A stretch of 8,605 bases of DNA. Origin: Candidatus Omnitrophota bacterium. Lineage in GTDB: Bacteria > Omnitrophota > Gorgyraeia > Duberdicusellales > 4484-171. The DNA lies in assembly GCA_016939345.1 (NCBI GenBank), contig JAFGHG010000208.1, forward strand, positions 1 through 8,605, read 5' to 3'. Position 1 is the first letter of the stretch. The number at the start of each line of letters is the position of its first letter. Shown here piece by piece: positions 1 through 5,909 of this stretch. A model generated the notes under the pieces. That model did no database searches and was not told the DNA's origin. It saw only the letters and a list, made by a program, of their open reading frames with translations. Made by a program: the position numbers and the translations under genes.

Positions 1-743
1 ATCTTGCAGGGATAGGTCGACTGCTGACGGTGTTTTGCCTTACGCAAATAAACAAGTATCTGAGCAAAAAAAAGTTCTTCAAAGATGAACCTCTCCCTGG
101 CGCACTGGATATTATCCCAAGCAGTAGGAAAATGTATCTCTTCAAGACTCTTTACTATGTTAGGCATATCGAGCTTTTTTCTTATATCATAAGGTAGAGG
201 ATCAAAATAATCCTTGCGGTAGCTATCTAAAGCATTATGAATAATGCTTCTCATGAATCTCTGGCTGAACTCCTTCATCAGTCTGTAAACTCCGATTATC
301 CTTCCTACTCCCAATGAATCGGGGCTGCTGCTTCGCTCGAACTCAGGCGCAACTATCTGTAAACCTTTTTTGGAAAGATAGAGTTTCCCATAGATTATAA
401 GTTCATCGCCCTTTTTAATGGACTCGGCAAGATAGCCCTGATTGAACCAGCAAACCCTGATGCTGCCGGTTGAATCCTCTAAAATAATCTCAAAAATGCT
501 TTTCACTCTTCTTTTACGTATGAAATAAGGGAAATTTTTATAGTGGGTTGACAATACCTTTCCCTTTAGCAAAGAGAATTCGCCTACAGCCAGGTCTTTT
601 ATTTTTTTTAATTCTGTCCTGTCTTCATAGCGAAAGGGAAAATATGAAAGCAGGTCTCTTACCGTGTAGACCCCGCAGCGGTTAAAAGCTTTCTCCCGTC
701 TGGGGCCTACTCCTTTTAGGTAACGGATTGATATATCCTTCAT
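1..743 (-). CDS. recG: ATP-dependent DNA helicase RecG, N-terminal part (cut by window edge)
   Basis: RecG remodels stalled replication forks and branch-migrates Holliday junctions in the cytoplasm. I translated this frame by hand: it is open for 247 codons from an ATG at 743-741 to the left edge. Residues 8-20 carry the helix-hairpin-helix-like YLKGVGPRREKAF, followed by RYEDRT at 38-43, a typical RecG start. Residues about 50-135 match the OB-fold wedge domain that splits the fork, with WFNQGYL at 99-105 and IIYGKL at 116-121. Residues 204-234 (IHFPTAWD, then ERFIFEELFFAQ) match the linker just before the helicase domain. The helicase motifs themselves lie outside the window. The start codon has no clear Shine-Dalgarno sequence; the bases before it are AT-rich. 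A 98-base spacer separates it from the upstream macrodomain-Nudix gene, so it may be transcribed separately or by read-through. The family assignment is secure; completeness cannot be judged. Confidence 0.92.
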   Translation of the reverse strand, partial: MKDISIRYLKGVGPRREKAFNRCGVYTVRDLLSYFPFRYEDRTELKKIKDLAVGEFSLLKGKVLSTHYKNFPYFIRKRRVKSIFEIILEDSTGSIRVCWFNQGYLAESIKKGDELIIYGKLYLSKKGLQIVAPEFERSSSPDSLGVGRIIGVYRLMKEFSQRFMRSIIHNALDSYRKDYFDPLPYDIRKKLDMPNIVKSLEEIHFPTAWDNIQCARERFIFEELFFAQILVYLRKAKHRQQSTYPCK

Positions 744-753
744 TTTTATTTAT

Positions 754-816
754 GAATTTAAAATCCGAACATCAAATATAGAAATCCTAAACAATACTTC
801 GAATTTCGGATTTAAA
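754..816. repeat. Intergenic repeat-like element with inverted and direct TTCGGATTT units
   Basis: This lies in the spacer between recG and the macrodomain-Nudix gene. The 9-mer AAATCCGAA (761-769) is matched by its exact inverted copy TTCGGATTT (805-813). With a one-base bulge the pairing extends by TTT (757-759) against AAA (814-816), giving roughly a 12-bp stem around a 35-base loop. A related inverted unit, TTCGAATTT (798-806), overlaps the second arm by two bases. A degenerate direct copy, AAATCCTAA, sits at 782-790. The design resembles degenerate intergenic repeats built from ATTCGAA/TTCGGATTT units that I recall from other uncultured bacterial genomes; that link is inference. It lacks the GC-rich stem and T-tract of a classic terminator. 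The rest of the 744-841 spacer holds nothing else I can name. Confidence 0.55.
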
Positions 817-841
817 CTTACAGGCATCATTGCTTTAACCA

Positions 842-1777
842 TTACCGCTTACGGCTCTTGATATAATCACCTATTATCTGCTTATGGTCAAAAGCAATGT
901 TTTCGGGAAGATTATCAAGCTTAAAGGTCTTAGCAGCCTTTGCATCTGAATCAGCAGCTAAAATACCCTGGCCTTTTCCGGTAAACACAACGGAAACCGT
1001 ATGAAAGCGGGGGTCTCGGTCTGGCTTGGAATAAACAGCAAACTGCTTGATATCTAAAAAATCCAGATTTGTCTCCTCTTTGGCTTCTCTGACAACAGCA
1101 GCCTCTACACTTTCGCCATAATCAACAAATCCGCCGGGCAAAGCCCAGCCCAAAGGAGGGTTGCTTCTTTCAATAAGCACTATTCCTTCTTCGTTCTCGA
1201 TTATAGCATCCACAGTCAGAAACGGACCTTCGCTTATTTTTTTATCCATATATCCGAGATACTCAACGACCCTTTCTTTAAAAATATCATAGGCATCCTG
1301 GGAATAAAGCACAAAAGCTATTTTTCTCAAAGTCGGGTTCTTGACTTCCCTGACGTAGCGAAACACTTCCTGAGCCATGATCTTTGAAGCCTCTTCGTAG
1401 CTGAATCCTCCAGTACCGCAGCCTAAAGCCGGTATTGCAAGCGATGTTATGTTATTTTTCTGAGCGCAAAGTAATGTATTATAAGTGGCCTTGCGGATTA
1501 TTTCAGCGCTGGTAATAAAATCCATATTCATGGTTACAGAATGAATAACATGTTTGGCTTTAAGTCTTCCTCCGGAAGTTATAATTGCATCGCCTACTGT
1601 AAGAGGAGCTTTTCTCCTTCCTTCAGCCTCTACTGTTTCGCCTGCCTTATCCTTTATTATCCTGGCCAACCCCCCTCCCATAATTATCTGATTATTAGCC
1701 GGATTAACAATGGCCTCAAATTCAAGATTGGTTATATCATCTTTTAAAACAATAACTTCTGTATTCTTTAACTTCAT
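842..1777 (-). CDS. Macrodomain-Nudix hydrolase fusion, probable ADP-ribose-processing enzyme
   Basis: This 311-residue protein joins two domains. Residues 1 to about 176 form a macrodomain. NPANN at 25-29 with GGG at 34-36 is the adenine/ribose-binding loop, and PALGCGTGGF at 116-125 is the phosphate loop. Macrodomains bind ADP-ribose, and some remove it from proteins or nucleic acids or deacetylate O-acetyl-ADP-ribose. Residues about 184-311 form a Nudix domain. Its Nudix box spans G216 to L238, with E222, R230, E231, E234 and E235 in place, but N237 replaces the usual Gly. PDRDPRFHTVSV at 252-263 is typical of ADP-ribose pyrophosphatases and NrtR-like Nudix proteins, which cut ADP-ribose to AMP and ribose 5-phosphate. 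The likely job is to bind or release ADP-ribose and then hydrolyse it; substrate and coupling are inferred. No signal peptide is seen, so it should be cytoplasmic. The ATG start is supported by a strong AGGGAGG site (1790-1784) six bases upstream. It lies 20 bases after the nucleotidyltransferase gene. Confidence 0.88.
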   Translation of the reverse strand: MKLKNTEVIVLKDDITNLEFEAIVNPANNQIIMGGGLARIIKDKAGETVEAEGRRKAPLTVGDAIITSGGRLKAKHVIHSVTMNMDFITSAEIIRKATYNTLLCAQKNNITSLAIPALGCGTGGFSYEEASKIMAQEVFRYVREVKNPTLRKIAFVLYSQDAYDIFKERVVEYLGYMDKKISEGPFLTVDAIIENEEGIVLIERSNPPLGWALPGGFVDYGESVEAAVVREAKEETNLDFLDIKQFAVYSKPDRDPRFHTVSVVFTGKGQGILAADSDAKAAKTFKLDNLPENIAFDHKQIIGDYIKSRKR

Positions 1778-1783
1778 GGGTTT

Positions 1784-1790
1784 CCTCCCT
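1784..1790 (-). promoter_or_regulatory. Strong ribosome binding site of the macrodomain-Nudix gene
   Basis: The minus strand reads AGGGAGG, then AAACCC, then ATG. It is one of the strongest Shine-Dalgarno matches in the window, and it fixes the start at 1777 in a 20-base gap after the upstream stop codon. Confidence 0.7.
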
Positions 1791-1797
1791 ATAAAAA

Positions 1798-3234
1798 CTA
1801 TTTCTTATTTAATTTAAGTACCGTTTTACTAATCTGAAAAGCTTCTTCTCTGCTGGAAATACGGCCGAGGCATTGTTCTTCTCTGACTTTTTTTAGCATC
1901 TCGCCGATCAGGGGGCCGCTGGATAGCTTGAATTTTTTCATGATATCATAGCCGTCAAGCAGTTTTGGCAAAGGTTTGCGTTTTTTCTCCTTTAGGAAGT
2001 CGTCTATAAGCTTAAGCATTATTTTTTCATGACGCAGCCTTTTCCTGCTGTTGGTCAAGGGGCCCCGGGTGGCCCGCCAGTCGCTCAAAGAAAGAATTAT
2101 AACTGTAATACCTTCGTCTTGGGTATCGCGGAAAAAATGATATACTGCCTTTTTACTGGGGGTTATCTGGTCTGCCAGGTAACCCGGCCGCAAGTGCCAA
2201 AAGATCAATTTCTTTATAACATCGGTTTCTCTTGCCGAGAGTTTTAATCTTACGCATATTTTTTCAGCCAAACCACGGCCTATTTTTTCATGTTCATAGA
2301 ATATGGTGCGTTTTTTTAGCTTTCTCTTTGCTTTGGGCTTACCGATGTCATGAAGAAGACAGGCTAATTTAATTACCTGCTTGCGGCTTCTATTCTGGGC
2401 GACTTCCTGTTCAAAGTAAGACTTCAGCTCAGGATTAGGAATTATTTTTTTTCTATAAATGACTTCGAACTGCTTCAGAGTCTCAAGGCTATGACCCCAG
2501 ACATCAAGGTGATGGTAACTTCCCTGAGTAACACTACGCATCTGCTTGATTAAGGGGATTATCTCCTGCAAGACCATACACTCATCCATAAGCTTTATGG
2601 TCTCAAATGAATCGTCTGAATCAAATATCTTGAAAAGTTCCTGGGCTATCCTTTCTCCGGCAACGTTTTTGAGCATTTTTCTCCTGGTGCTGATAAGCTT
2701 AAGGGTTGCCTTATCTATTTTAAAACCAAGAATGCAAGAAAACACAAAACCCCTTATAATCCTTAAAGGATCGATGCTTATTACTTGCGGCCTTATTACT
2801 TTGACAGTTCTTTTTTTTATAGCTTCTAAGGCAGACCAGGCATCTATGAGAAACTTTCCGGGTTTAGTGATCTCAACTGCCAGAGAATTTATCGAAAAAT
2901 CCCGCAAAGAAAGGTCTGTGATTATATCTTTAGCCCTTAATGAGTTAAAATCGTAGTTTAAATTAAAGCCTTTATTTTTTACCACTATCCGGTAACTTCT
3001 GAATTTATCATCAAGTGTAATAACCTTGGATGACATTGCCCTGGCTATTGAATTTACCACTTTCAATGTATTCTTCTCAATGCAGAAATCAAAATCAATA
3101 AGTTTCTTATGACGTTTAAGGTGAATATCACGCAGAAATCCTCCGGTCAGCCAGGCAGAGGTTTTATGCCTGCGGCATACCCGGGAGATCAAATCAAGGT
3201 CGGGGATCTTTTTTAATTCTAATGCGAGGTTCAC
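1798..3234 (-). CDS. cca: CCA-adding/poly(A) polymerase-type nucleotidyltransferase with HD domain
   Basis: Enzymes of this family add CCA, or only A residues, to tRNA 3' ends, or poly(A) tails to RNA. Numbering here is from the longest frame (TTG at 3264); subtract 10 for the GTG start I prefer. The class II polymerase head shows LTGGFLRD (39-46), the metal-binding IDFDF with D57 and D59, LRDFSIN (120-126), DPLRIIRG (165-172) and GERIAQEL (203-210). An HD phosphohydrolase domain follows, with H258, LLHDIGKP (303-310), H325, H357 and SDWRATRGPL (394-403). HD domains in this family can give 2',3'-cyclic phosphodiesterase or phosphatase activity, useful in tRNA repair. The GTG start at 3234 fits the usual short lead before the GG motif, follows the previous stop by 13 bases and has AGGAG upstream. 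The alternative TTG at 3264 would overlap the upstream gene by 17 bases and has GAGGA eight bases before it. Whether the product adds CCA, A or poly(A) cannot be told by eye. Confidence 0.86.
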   Translation of the reverse strand: MNLALELKKIPDLDLISRVCRRHKTSAWLTGGFLRDIHLKRHKKLIDFDFCIEKNTLKVVNSIARAMSSKVITLDDKFRSYRIVVKNKGFNLNYDFNSLRAKDIITDLSLRDFSINSLAVEITKPGKFLIDAWSALEAIKKRTVKVIRPQVISIDPLRIIRGFVFSCILGFKIDKATLKLISTRRKMLKNVAGERIAQELFKIFDSDDSFETIKLMDECMVLQEIIPLIKQMRSVTQGSYHHLDVWGHSLETLKQFEVIYRKKIIPNPELKSYFEQEVAQNRSRKQVIKLACLLHDIGKPKAKRKLKKRTIFYEHEKIGRGLAEKICVRLKLSARETDVIKKLIFWHLRPGYLADQITPSKKAVYHFFRDTQDEGITVIILSLSDWRATRGPLTNSRKRLRHEKIMLKLIDDFLKEKKRKPLPKLLDGYDIMKKFKLSSGPLIGEMLKKVREEQCLGRISSREEAFQISKTVLKLNKK

Positions 3235-3244
3235 TTTCCTAAAA

Positions 3245-3250
3245 CTCCTA
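3245..3250 (-). promoter_or_regulatory. Ribosome binding site supporting the GTG start of the nucleotidyltransferase
   Basis: The minus strand reads TAGGAG, ten spacer bases, then GTG at 3234-3232. The TAG of this site is also the stop codon of the upstream gene, a common arrangement for stop-then-restart coupling. A rival GAGGA at 3277-3273 lies eight bases before TTG 3264, but it falls on two Glu codons of the upstream gene and may be coincidence. Confidence 0.5.
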
Positions 3251-3640
3251 TGAAAGTTTATCAAAAATGTGTTCCTCGATAAATATCGGCGAGCTGGTAC
3301 GAACAGCTAAAGCAATACTGTCAGAGGGCCGGGCATCAACAGTTTCTTTAACCCCGGCATCGTTTTTTAAATAAAGCTTGGCGTGAAAAGTCCCTTCTAC
3401 CAAATTATCTATCACTATTTTTTCTATTCTGACACCCATCTTATCCATAATGGCGAGGATAAGGTCGTGGGTGAGGGGGCGGGGGGGAGTATAACCGCTT
3501 AATTTCATCTTTATGGCTGCAGCCTCATTTATTCCGATAACAATAGGAAGTATCCTTTCGCCGCTCTGCTCTTTAAGAACAATGACTTGTTCTCTTTTTT
3601 CCTCATCGATAACTATTCTTGATAATTCTGCCTGTACCAT
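3248..3640 (-). CDS. Bifunctional nuclease (BFN/DUF151) family protein
   Basis: This 130-residue protein matches the BFN/DUF151 family, small widespread bacterial proteins named after a plant member reported to cut RNA and DNA. The cellular role in bacteria is poorly known. Visible landmarks are LPIVIGINEAAAI (31-43), the RPLTHDL segment (54-60) and the hallmark DARPSDSIALAVR (102-114). The length is that of the single BFN domain, with no C-terminal UvrB/UvrC-like extension. There is no signal peptide or membrane segment. The ATG at 3640 has no good Shine-Dalgarno sequence. Instead a perfect 16-bp palindrome ends three bases before the start, which may matter for expression. The gene sits 42 bases after nrdR, and its stop codon merges with the probable ribosome binding site of the downstream nucleotidyltransferase. 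That pairing hints at an RNA-related role, but this is only context. Confidence 0.87.
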   Translation of the reverse strand: MVQAELSRIVIDEEKREQVIVLKEQSGERILPIVIGINEAAAIKMKLSGYTPPRPLTHDLILAIMDKMGVRIEKIVIDNLVEGTFHAKLYLKNDAGVKETVDARPSDSIALAVRTSSPIFIEEHIFDKLS

Positions 3641-3643
3641 AAG

Positions 3644-3659
3644 AAATAACCGGTTATTT
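3644..3659. promoter_or_regulatory. Perfect 16-bp palindrome before the BFN-family start codon
   Basis: AAATAACCGGTTATTT is fully self-complementary and lies in the 42-base gap between nrdR and the BFN-family gene, three bases upstream of the ATG. The transcript could form only a weak six-pair AU stem closed by a CCGG loop, so a protein-binding operator or chance are the main options. No promoter boxes are obvious beside it. Its function is unknown. Confidence 0.4.
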
Positions 3660-3682
3660 AAAGCGGGGTAGGCCTTGGTTTA

Positions 3683-4144
3683 TTACTTAAGCTTTTTGTC
3701 AAAAACTTCTTTGAGCTCACGCATAAATTGGTTAATATCTTTAAACTGGCGATAAACCGAAGCAAAACGCACATAGGCAACATCATCTAATTTAGCCAGC
3801 TTTTCCATTACCAATTCTCCTATCTGGTTGGCCTGTATTTCCTGTTCAAATTTTTTCTGAAGCTCCACCTCTATCTGGATAGCTACATTTTCAAGGTTCT
3901 CCATGCTTATAGGCCTTTTTTCGCAGGCTTTAAGGAGACCACTAAGGATTTTCTGGTGATTAAAAGGCTCCCTGCGGCCGTCTTTCTTTATCACCATAAG
4001 CGGTGTCTTTTCAACATACTCATAAGTGGTAAAGCGCCTGCCGCAATGAAGACATTCTCTTCTTCTGCGGATAGCAGTGCCTTCTGAAGTTTCCCGGGAA
4101 TCGACGACTTTATTTTCATTGCTGTTACAATAACTGCACTTCAT
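3683..4144 (-). CDS. nrdR: Transcriptional repressor NrdR
   Basis: NrdR senses ATP/dATP and represses ribonucleotide reductase genes by binding paired NrdR boxes. The 153-residue length is normal for the family. The N-terminal zinc ribbon has all four ligands: C3 and C6 in MKCSYC, and C31 and C34 in CLHCGRRFTTYE. The basic run IRRRRE at 25-30 belongs to the DNA-binding part. Residues about 49-139 form the ATP-cone, starting at MVIKKDGRREPF (50-61) and including DVAYVRFASVYRQFKD (120-135). The ATG start overlaps the deaminase stop codon as ATGA (4144-4141), and AAGGG lies a few bases upstream within the deaminase reading frame. Translation is therefore probably coupled to the deaminase gene. 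No ribonucleotide reductase gene is in the window, so its targets lie elsewhere. The assignment is very secure. Confidence 0.97.
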   Translation of the reverse strand: MKCSYCNSNENKVVDSRETSEGTAIRRRRECLHCGRRFTTYEYVEKTPLMVIKKDGRREPFNHQKILSGLLKACEKRPISMENLENVAIQIEVELQKKFEQEIQANQIGELVMEKLAKLDDVAYVRFASVYRQFKDINQFMRELKEVFDKKLK

Positions 4145-4635
4145 TTTTTTATTCCCTTAACTTTTCTTATCTTTATCTTGGCTTCCTTTAAAAAATCAAA
4201 AGCCATTTTATCAGGATATTCTCCCAGAACCACGACCTCGCGAATGCCGGCATTCACTATCATTTTAGCACAAATACTGCAAGGGGTGTTAGTTATATAT
4301 AAAACACTCTCTTTTGTGGATACCCCGTGCTGGGCAGCCTGAAGTATTACATTCTGCTCAGCATGAAGCCCGCGGCAGATCTCATGTCTTTGGCCTGAAG
4401 GTATATTCAATTCCTGGCGCAAGCAGCCTGTAACATCGCAATGAGTTATGCCTTTGGGAGCACCGTTGTAGCCGGTAGCTAAAATCTGTTTATCTTTGAC
4501 CAGAACCGCCCCCACCTTTCTTCTTAAACATGTAGAGCGCTCGCTTACTAAAAGTGCAGCCCTTATAAAATATTCATCCCAGCTCGGACGCTTAAGTTTA
4601 TTGATTTTTTTATGATTAGCAACAGTTACTGTCAT
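4141..4635 (-). CDS. Deoxycytidylate (dCMP) deaminase, ComEB-like
   Basis: This enzyme deaminates dCMP to dUMP, the precursor of dTMP. The 164 residues hold the cytidine-deaminase zinc site: H91-A-E93 in GLHAEQN, with E93 as the proton shuttle, and P118-C119-S-I-C122, where both Cys bind zinc. The start of the domain, RPSWDEYFIRAA (16-27), and TGYNGAPKGITHC (54-66) are typical of dCMP deaminases rather than of tRNA or riboflavin deaminases. The extra Cys/His residues C66, C71 and H84 suit the second, structural zinc site found in several dCMP deaminases. The gene overlaps glyA by four bases (ATGA at 4635-4632) and nrdR by four bases, so the three should be translationally coupled. With GlyA supplying one-carbon units and NrdR controlling reductase, the context points to dTMP supply. 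The ribosome site is unusually close to the ATG. Confidence 0.94.
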   Translation of the reverse strand: MTVTVANHKKINKLKRPSWDEYFIRAALLVSERSTCLRRKVGAVLVKDKQILATGYNGAPKGITHCDVTGCLRQELNIPSGQRHEICRGLHAEQNVILQAAQHGVSTKESVLYITNTPCSICAKMIVNAGIREVVVLGEYPDKMAFDFLKEAKIKIRKVKGIKK

Positions 4636-5876
4636 AACTCCTCATACAAGGCAAATTGCGAGGTAAATTCCAAAACCGCGCTTTTTAAGTCTTTTAATTT
4701 AAGCTGGTCATTTCTGTTTTTAACAGCCCCTTCGATAAAATCTGCGATTTTATCTATATCAGCTTCTTTCATGCCTCTTGTGGTTATGGCCGGTGTACCG
4801 ATCCTTATCCCGCTTGCTACTGCCGGAGGCTTTGGATCATAAGGAATCAGATTTTTATTAACGGTTATGTTTACGCTTTCAAGCAAAGAAGAAGCTGCTT
4901 TGCCGCTTATATCCTTTGAGCGCAAATCAACCAGAAAAAGATGATTATCTGTTGTGCCGCTGACTATCCTATAGCCTTTTTTCTGCATGGCCTCGGCAAA
5001 ATACTTGGCATTGGCAGCTACCTGTCTCTGGTATTGTTTAAACTCACTGGTCAAAGCCAGTCCAAAAGCTACAGCTTTGGCAGCGATGATATGCATGAGA
5101 GGCCCGCCCTGTATCCCGGGAAAAACAGCGGTATTTATCTTCTTAGCGAACTCCTGGCGGCAAAGTATAAAACCTGATCTTGGCCCGCGAAGTGTCTTGT
5201 GTGTAGTAGAAGTAACAAATTCAGCCCAGGGACAGGGATTAGGATGTATGCCGGCAGCGACCAGCCCGGCAAAATGAGCCATATCCACTAAGAGATAAGC
5301 GCCTACCTTGTCAGCAATTCTTCGAAAACTTTTAAAATCTATTGTCCTGGGATATGCGCTTGCTCCGGCGATTATCATTTTTGGCTTATGTTTAACAGCT
5401 AAATTTTCTATCTCATCGAAATCAATACATTCTGTTTCCTTATTGACTCCGTAAGCAACAATATTGTAGAACTTTCCACTGAAATTCAAAGGGTGGCCAT
5501 GCGAAAGGTGCCCGCCGCAGGCCAAATCCATAGCCAAGACCGTATCCCCGACTTCTAATGCGGCAAGCATAACAGCCATATTAGCCTGAGTACCGGAATG
5601 AGGCTGAACATTGGCATGCTCAGCTCCAAATAGCTTTTTTAATCTCTGGCAGGCAATCTCTTCAGCTTGATCGACAAACTCGCACCCGCCGTACCAGCGG
5701 GCATTAGGATAACCCTCTGCATATTTATTGGTCATCACTGAGCCCTGGGCTTGCAAAACAGCCAAAGGAGCAAAATTTTCGCTGGCAATAAGCTCTATGT
5801 GCTGACGCTGTCTTATCAATTCATTCTCGATGCTTTTATAAACTTGAGGGTCTATACACTTTAATTCTTCAAACAT
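4632..5876 (-). CDS. glyA: Serine hydroxymethyltransferase
   Basis: GlyA converts serine and tetrahydrofolate to glycine and 5,10-methylene-tetrahydrofolate, using pyridoxal phosphate. The 414 residues match the usual bacterial length. Visible signatures are ELIASENF (28-35), NKYAEGYPNARWYGG (50-64), QPHSGTQAN (91-99) for cofactor phosphate binding, DMAHFAGLVAAG (198-209) with the cofactor-contacting Asp and His, and TSTTHKTLRGPRSG (222-235), where K227 forms the Schiff base. VFPGIQGGPLMH (251-262) is the family's conserved loop. The ATG start is backed by AAGGAG (5887-5882) five bases upstream. The gene follows rpiB after 33 bases and overlaps the dCMP deaminase by four. Its methylene-tetrahydrofolate would serve thymidylate synthase, and its glycine would feed the purine branch represented by PurD. 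Nothing in the protein looks unusual. Confidence 0.98.
   Translation of the reverse strand: MFEELKCIDPQVYKSIENELIRQRQHIELIASENFAPLAVLQAQGSVMTNKYAEGYPNARWYGGCEFVDQAEEIACQRLKKLFGAEHANVQPHSGTQANMAVMLAALEVGDTVLAMDLACGGHLSHGHPLNFSGKFYNIVAYGVNKETECIDFDEIENLAVKHKPKMIIAGASAYPRTIDFKSFRRIADKVGAYLLVDMAHFAGLVAAGIHPNPCPWAEFVTSTTHKTLRGPRSGFILCRQEFAKKINTAVFPGIQGGPLMHIIAAKAVAFGLALTSEFKQYQRQVAANAKYFAEAMQKKGYRIVSGTTDNHLFLVDLRSKDISGKAASSLLESVNITVNKNLIPYDPKPPAVASGIRIGTPAITTRGMKEADIDKIADFIEGAVKNRNDQLKLKDLKSAVLEFTSQFALYEEL
4638..4643 (-). promoter_or_regulatory. Closely spaced ribosome binding site of the dCMP deaminase gene
   Basis: The minus strand reads GAGGAG, TT, ATG, so the full site is only two bases from the start codon, shorter than the usual 5-9. 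The site is also the last Glu-Glu codon pair of glyA. Ribosomes finishing glyA at the overlapping TGA could restart here directly, which would relax the spacing need. No in-frame alternative start with better spacing is visible. Confidence 0.45.
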
Positions 5877-5909
5877 ACTTGCTCCTTATCTTTAAACTAA
5901 AAATCACTT

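Noticed and set aside
744..841. Rho-independent terminator or promoter upstream of recG
   Set aside because: The stem is AT-rich with a long loop and no T-tract follows; no convincing -35/-10 pair with normal spacing leaves room for a leader before the ATG.
2054..2080. GC-rich stretch with GGGGCCCC inside the nucleotidyltransferase gene
   Set aside because: It encodes the conserved WRATRGPLT motif of the HD region, so codon needs explain it.
2546..2956. Open frame of 136 codons on the plus strand
   Set aside because: It lies wholly inside the nucleotidyltransferase gene on the other strand, whose motifs are clear, and its product has no recognisable domain.
3475..3487. G-rich run (five G, C, seven G) as a phase-variation tract
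   Set aside because: It encodes the conserved Pro-rich TPPRPL segment of the BFN-family protein, the frame is intact, and a seven-base run alone is weak evidence; a sequencing check would suffice.
4941..5277. Two plus-strand open frames opposite glyA
   Set aside because: They overlap each other in different frames and are antisense to a full-length, well-conserved glyA.
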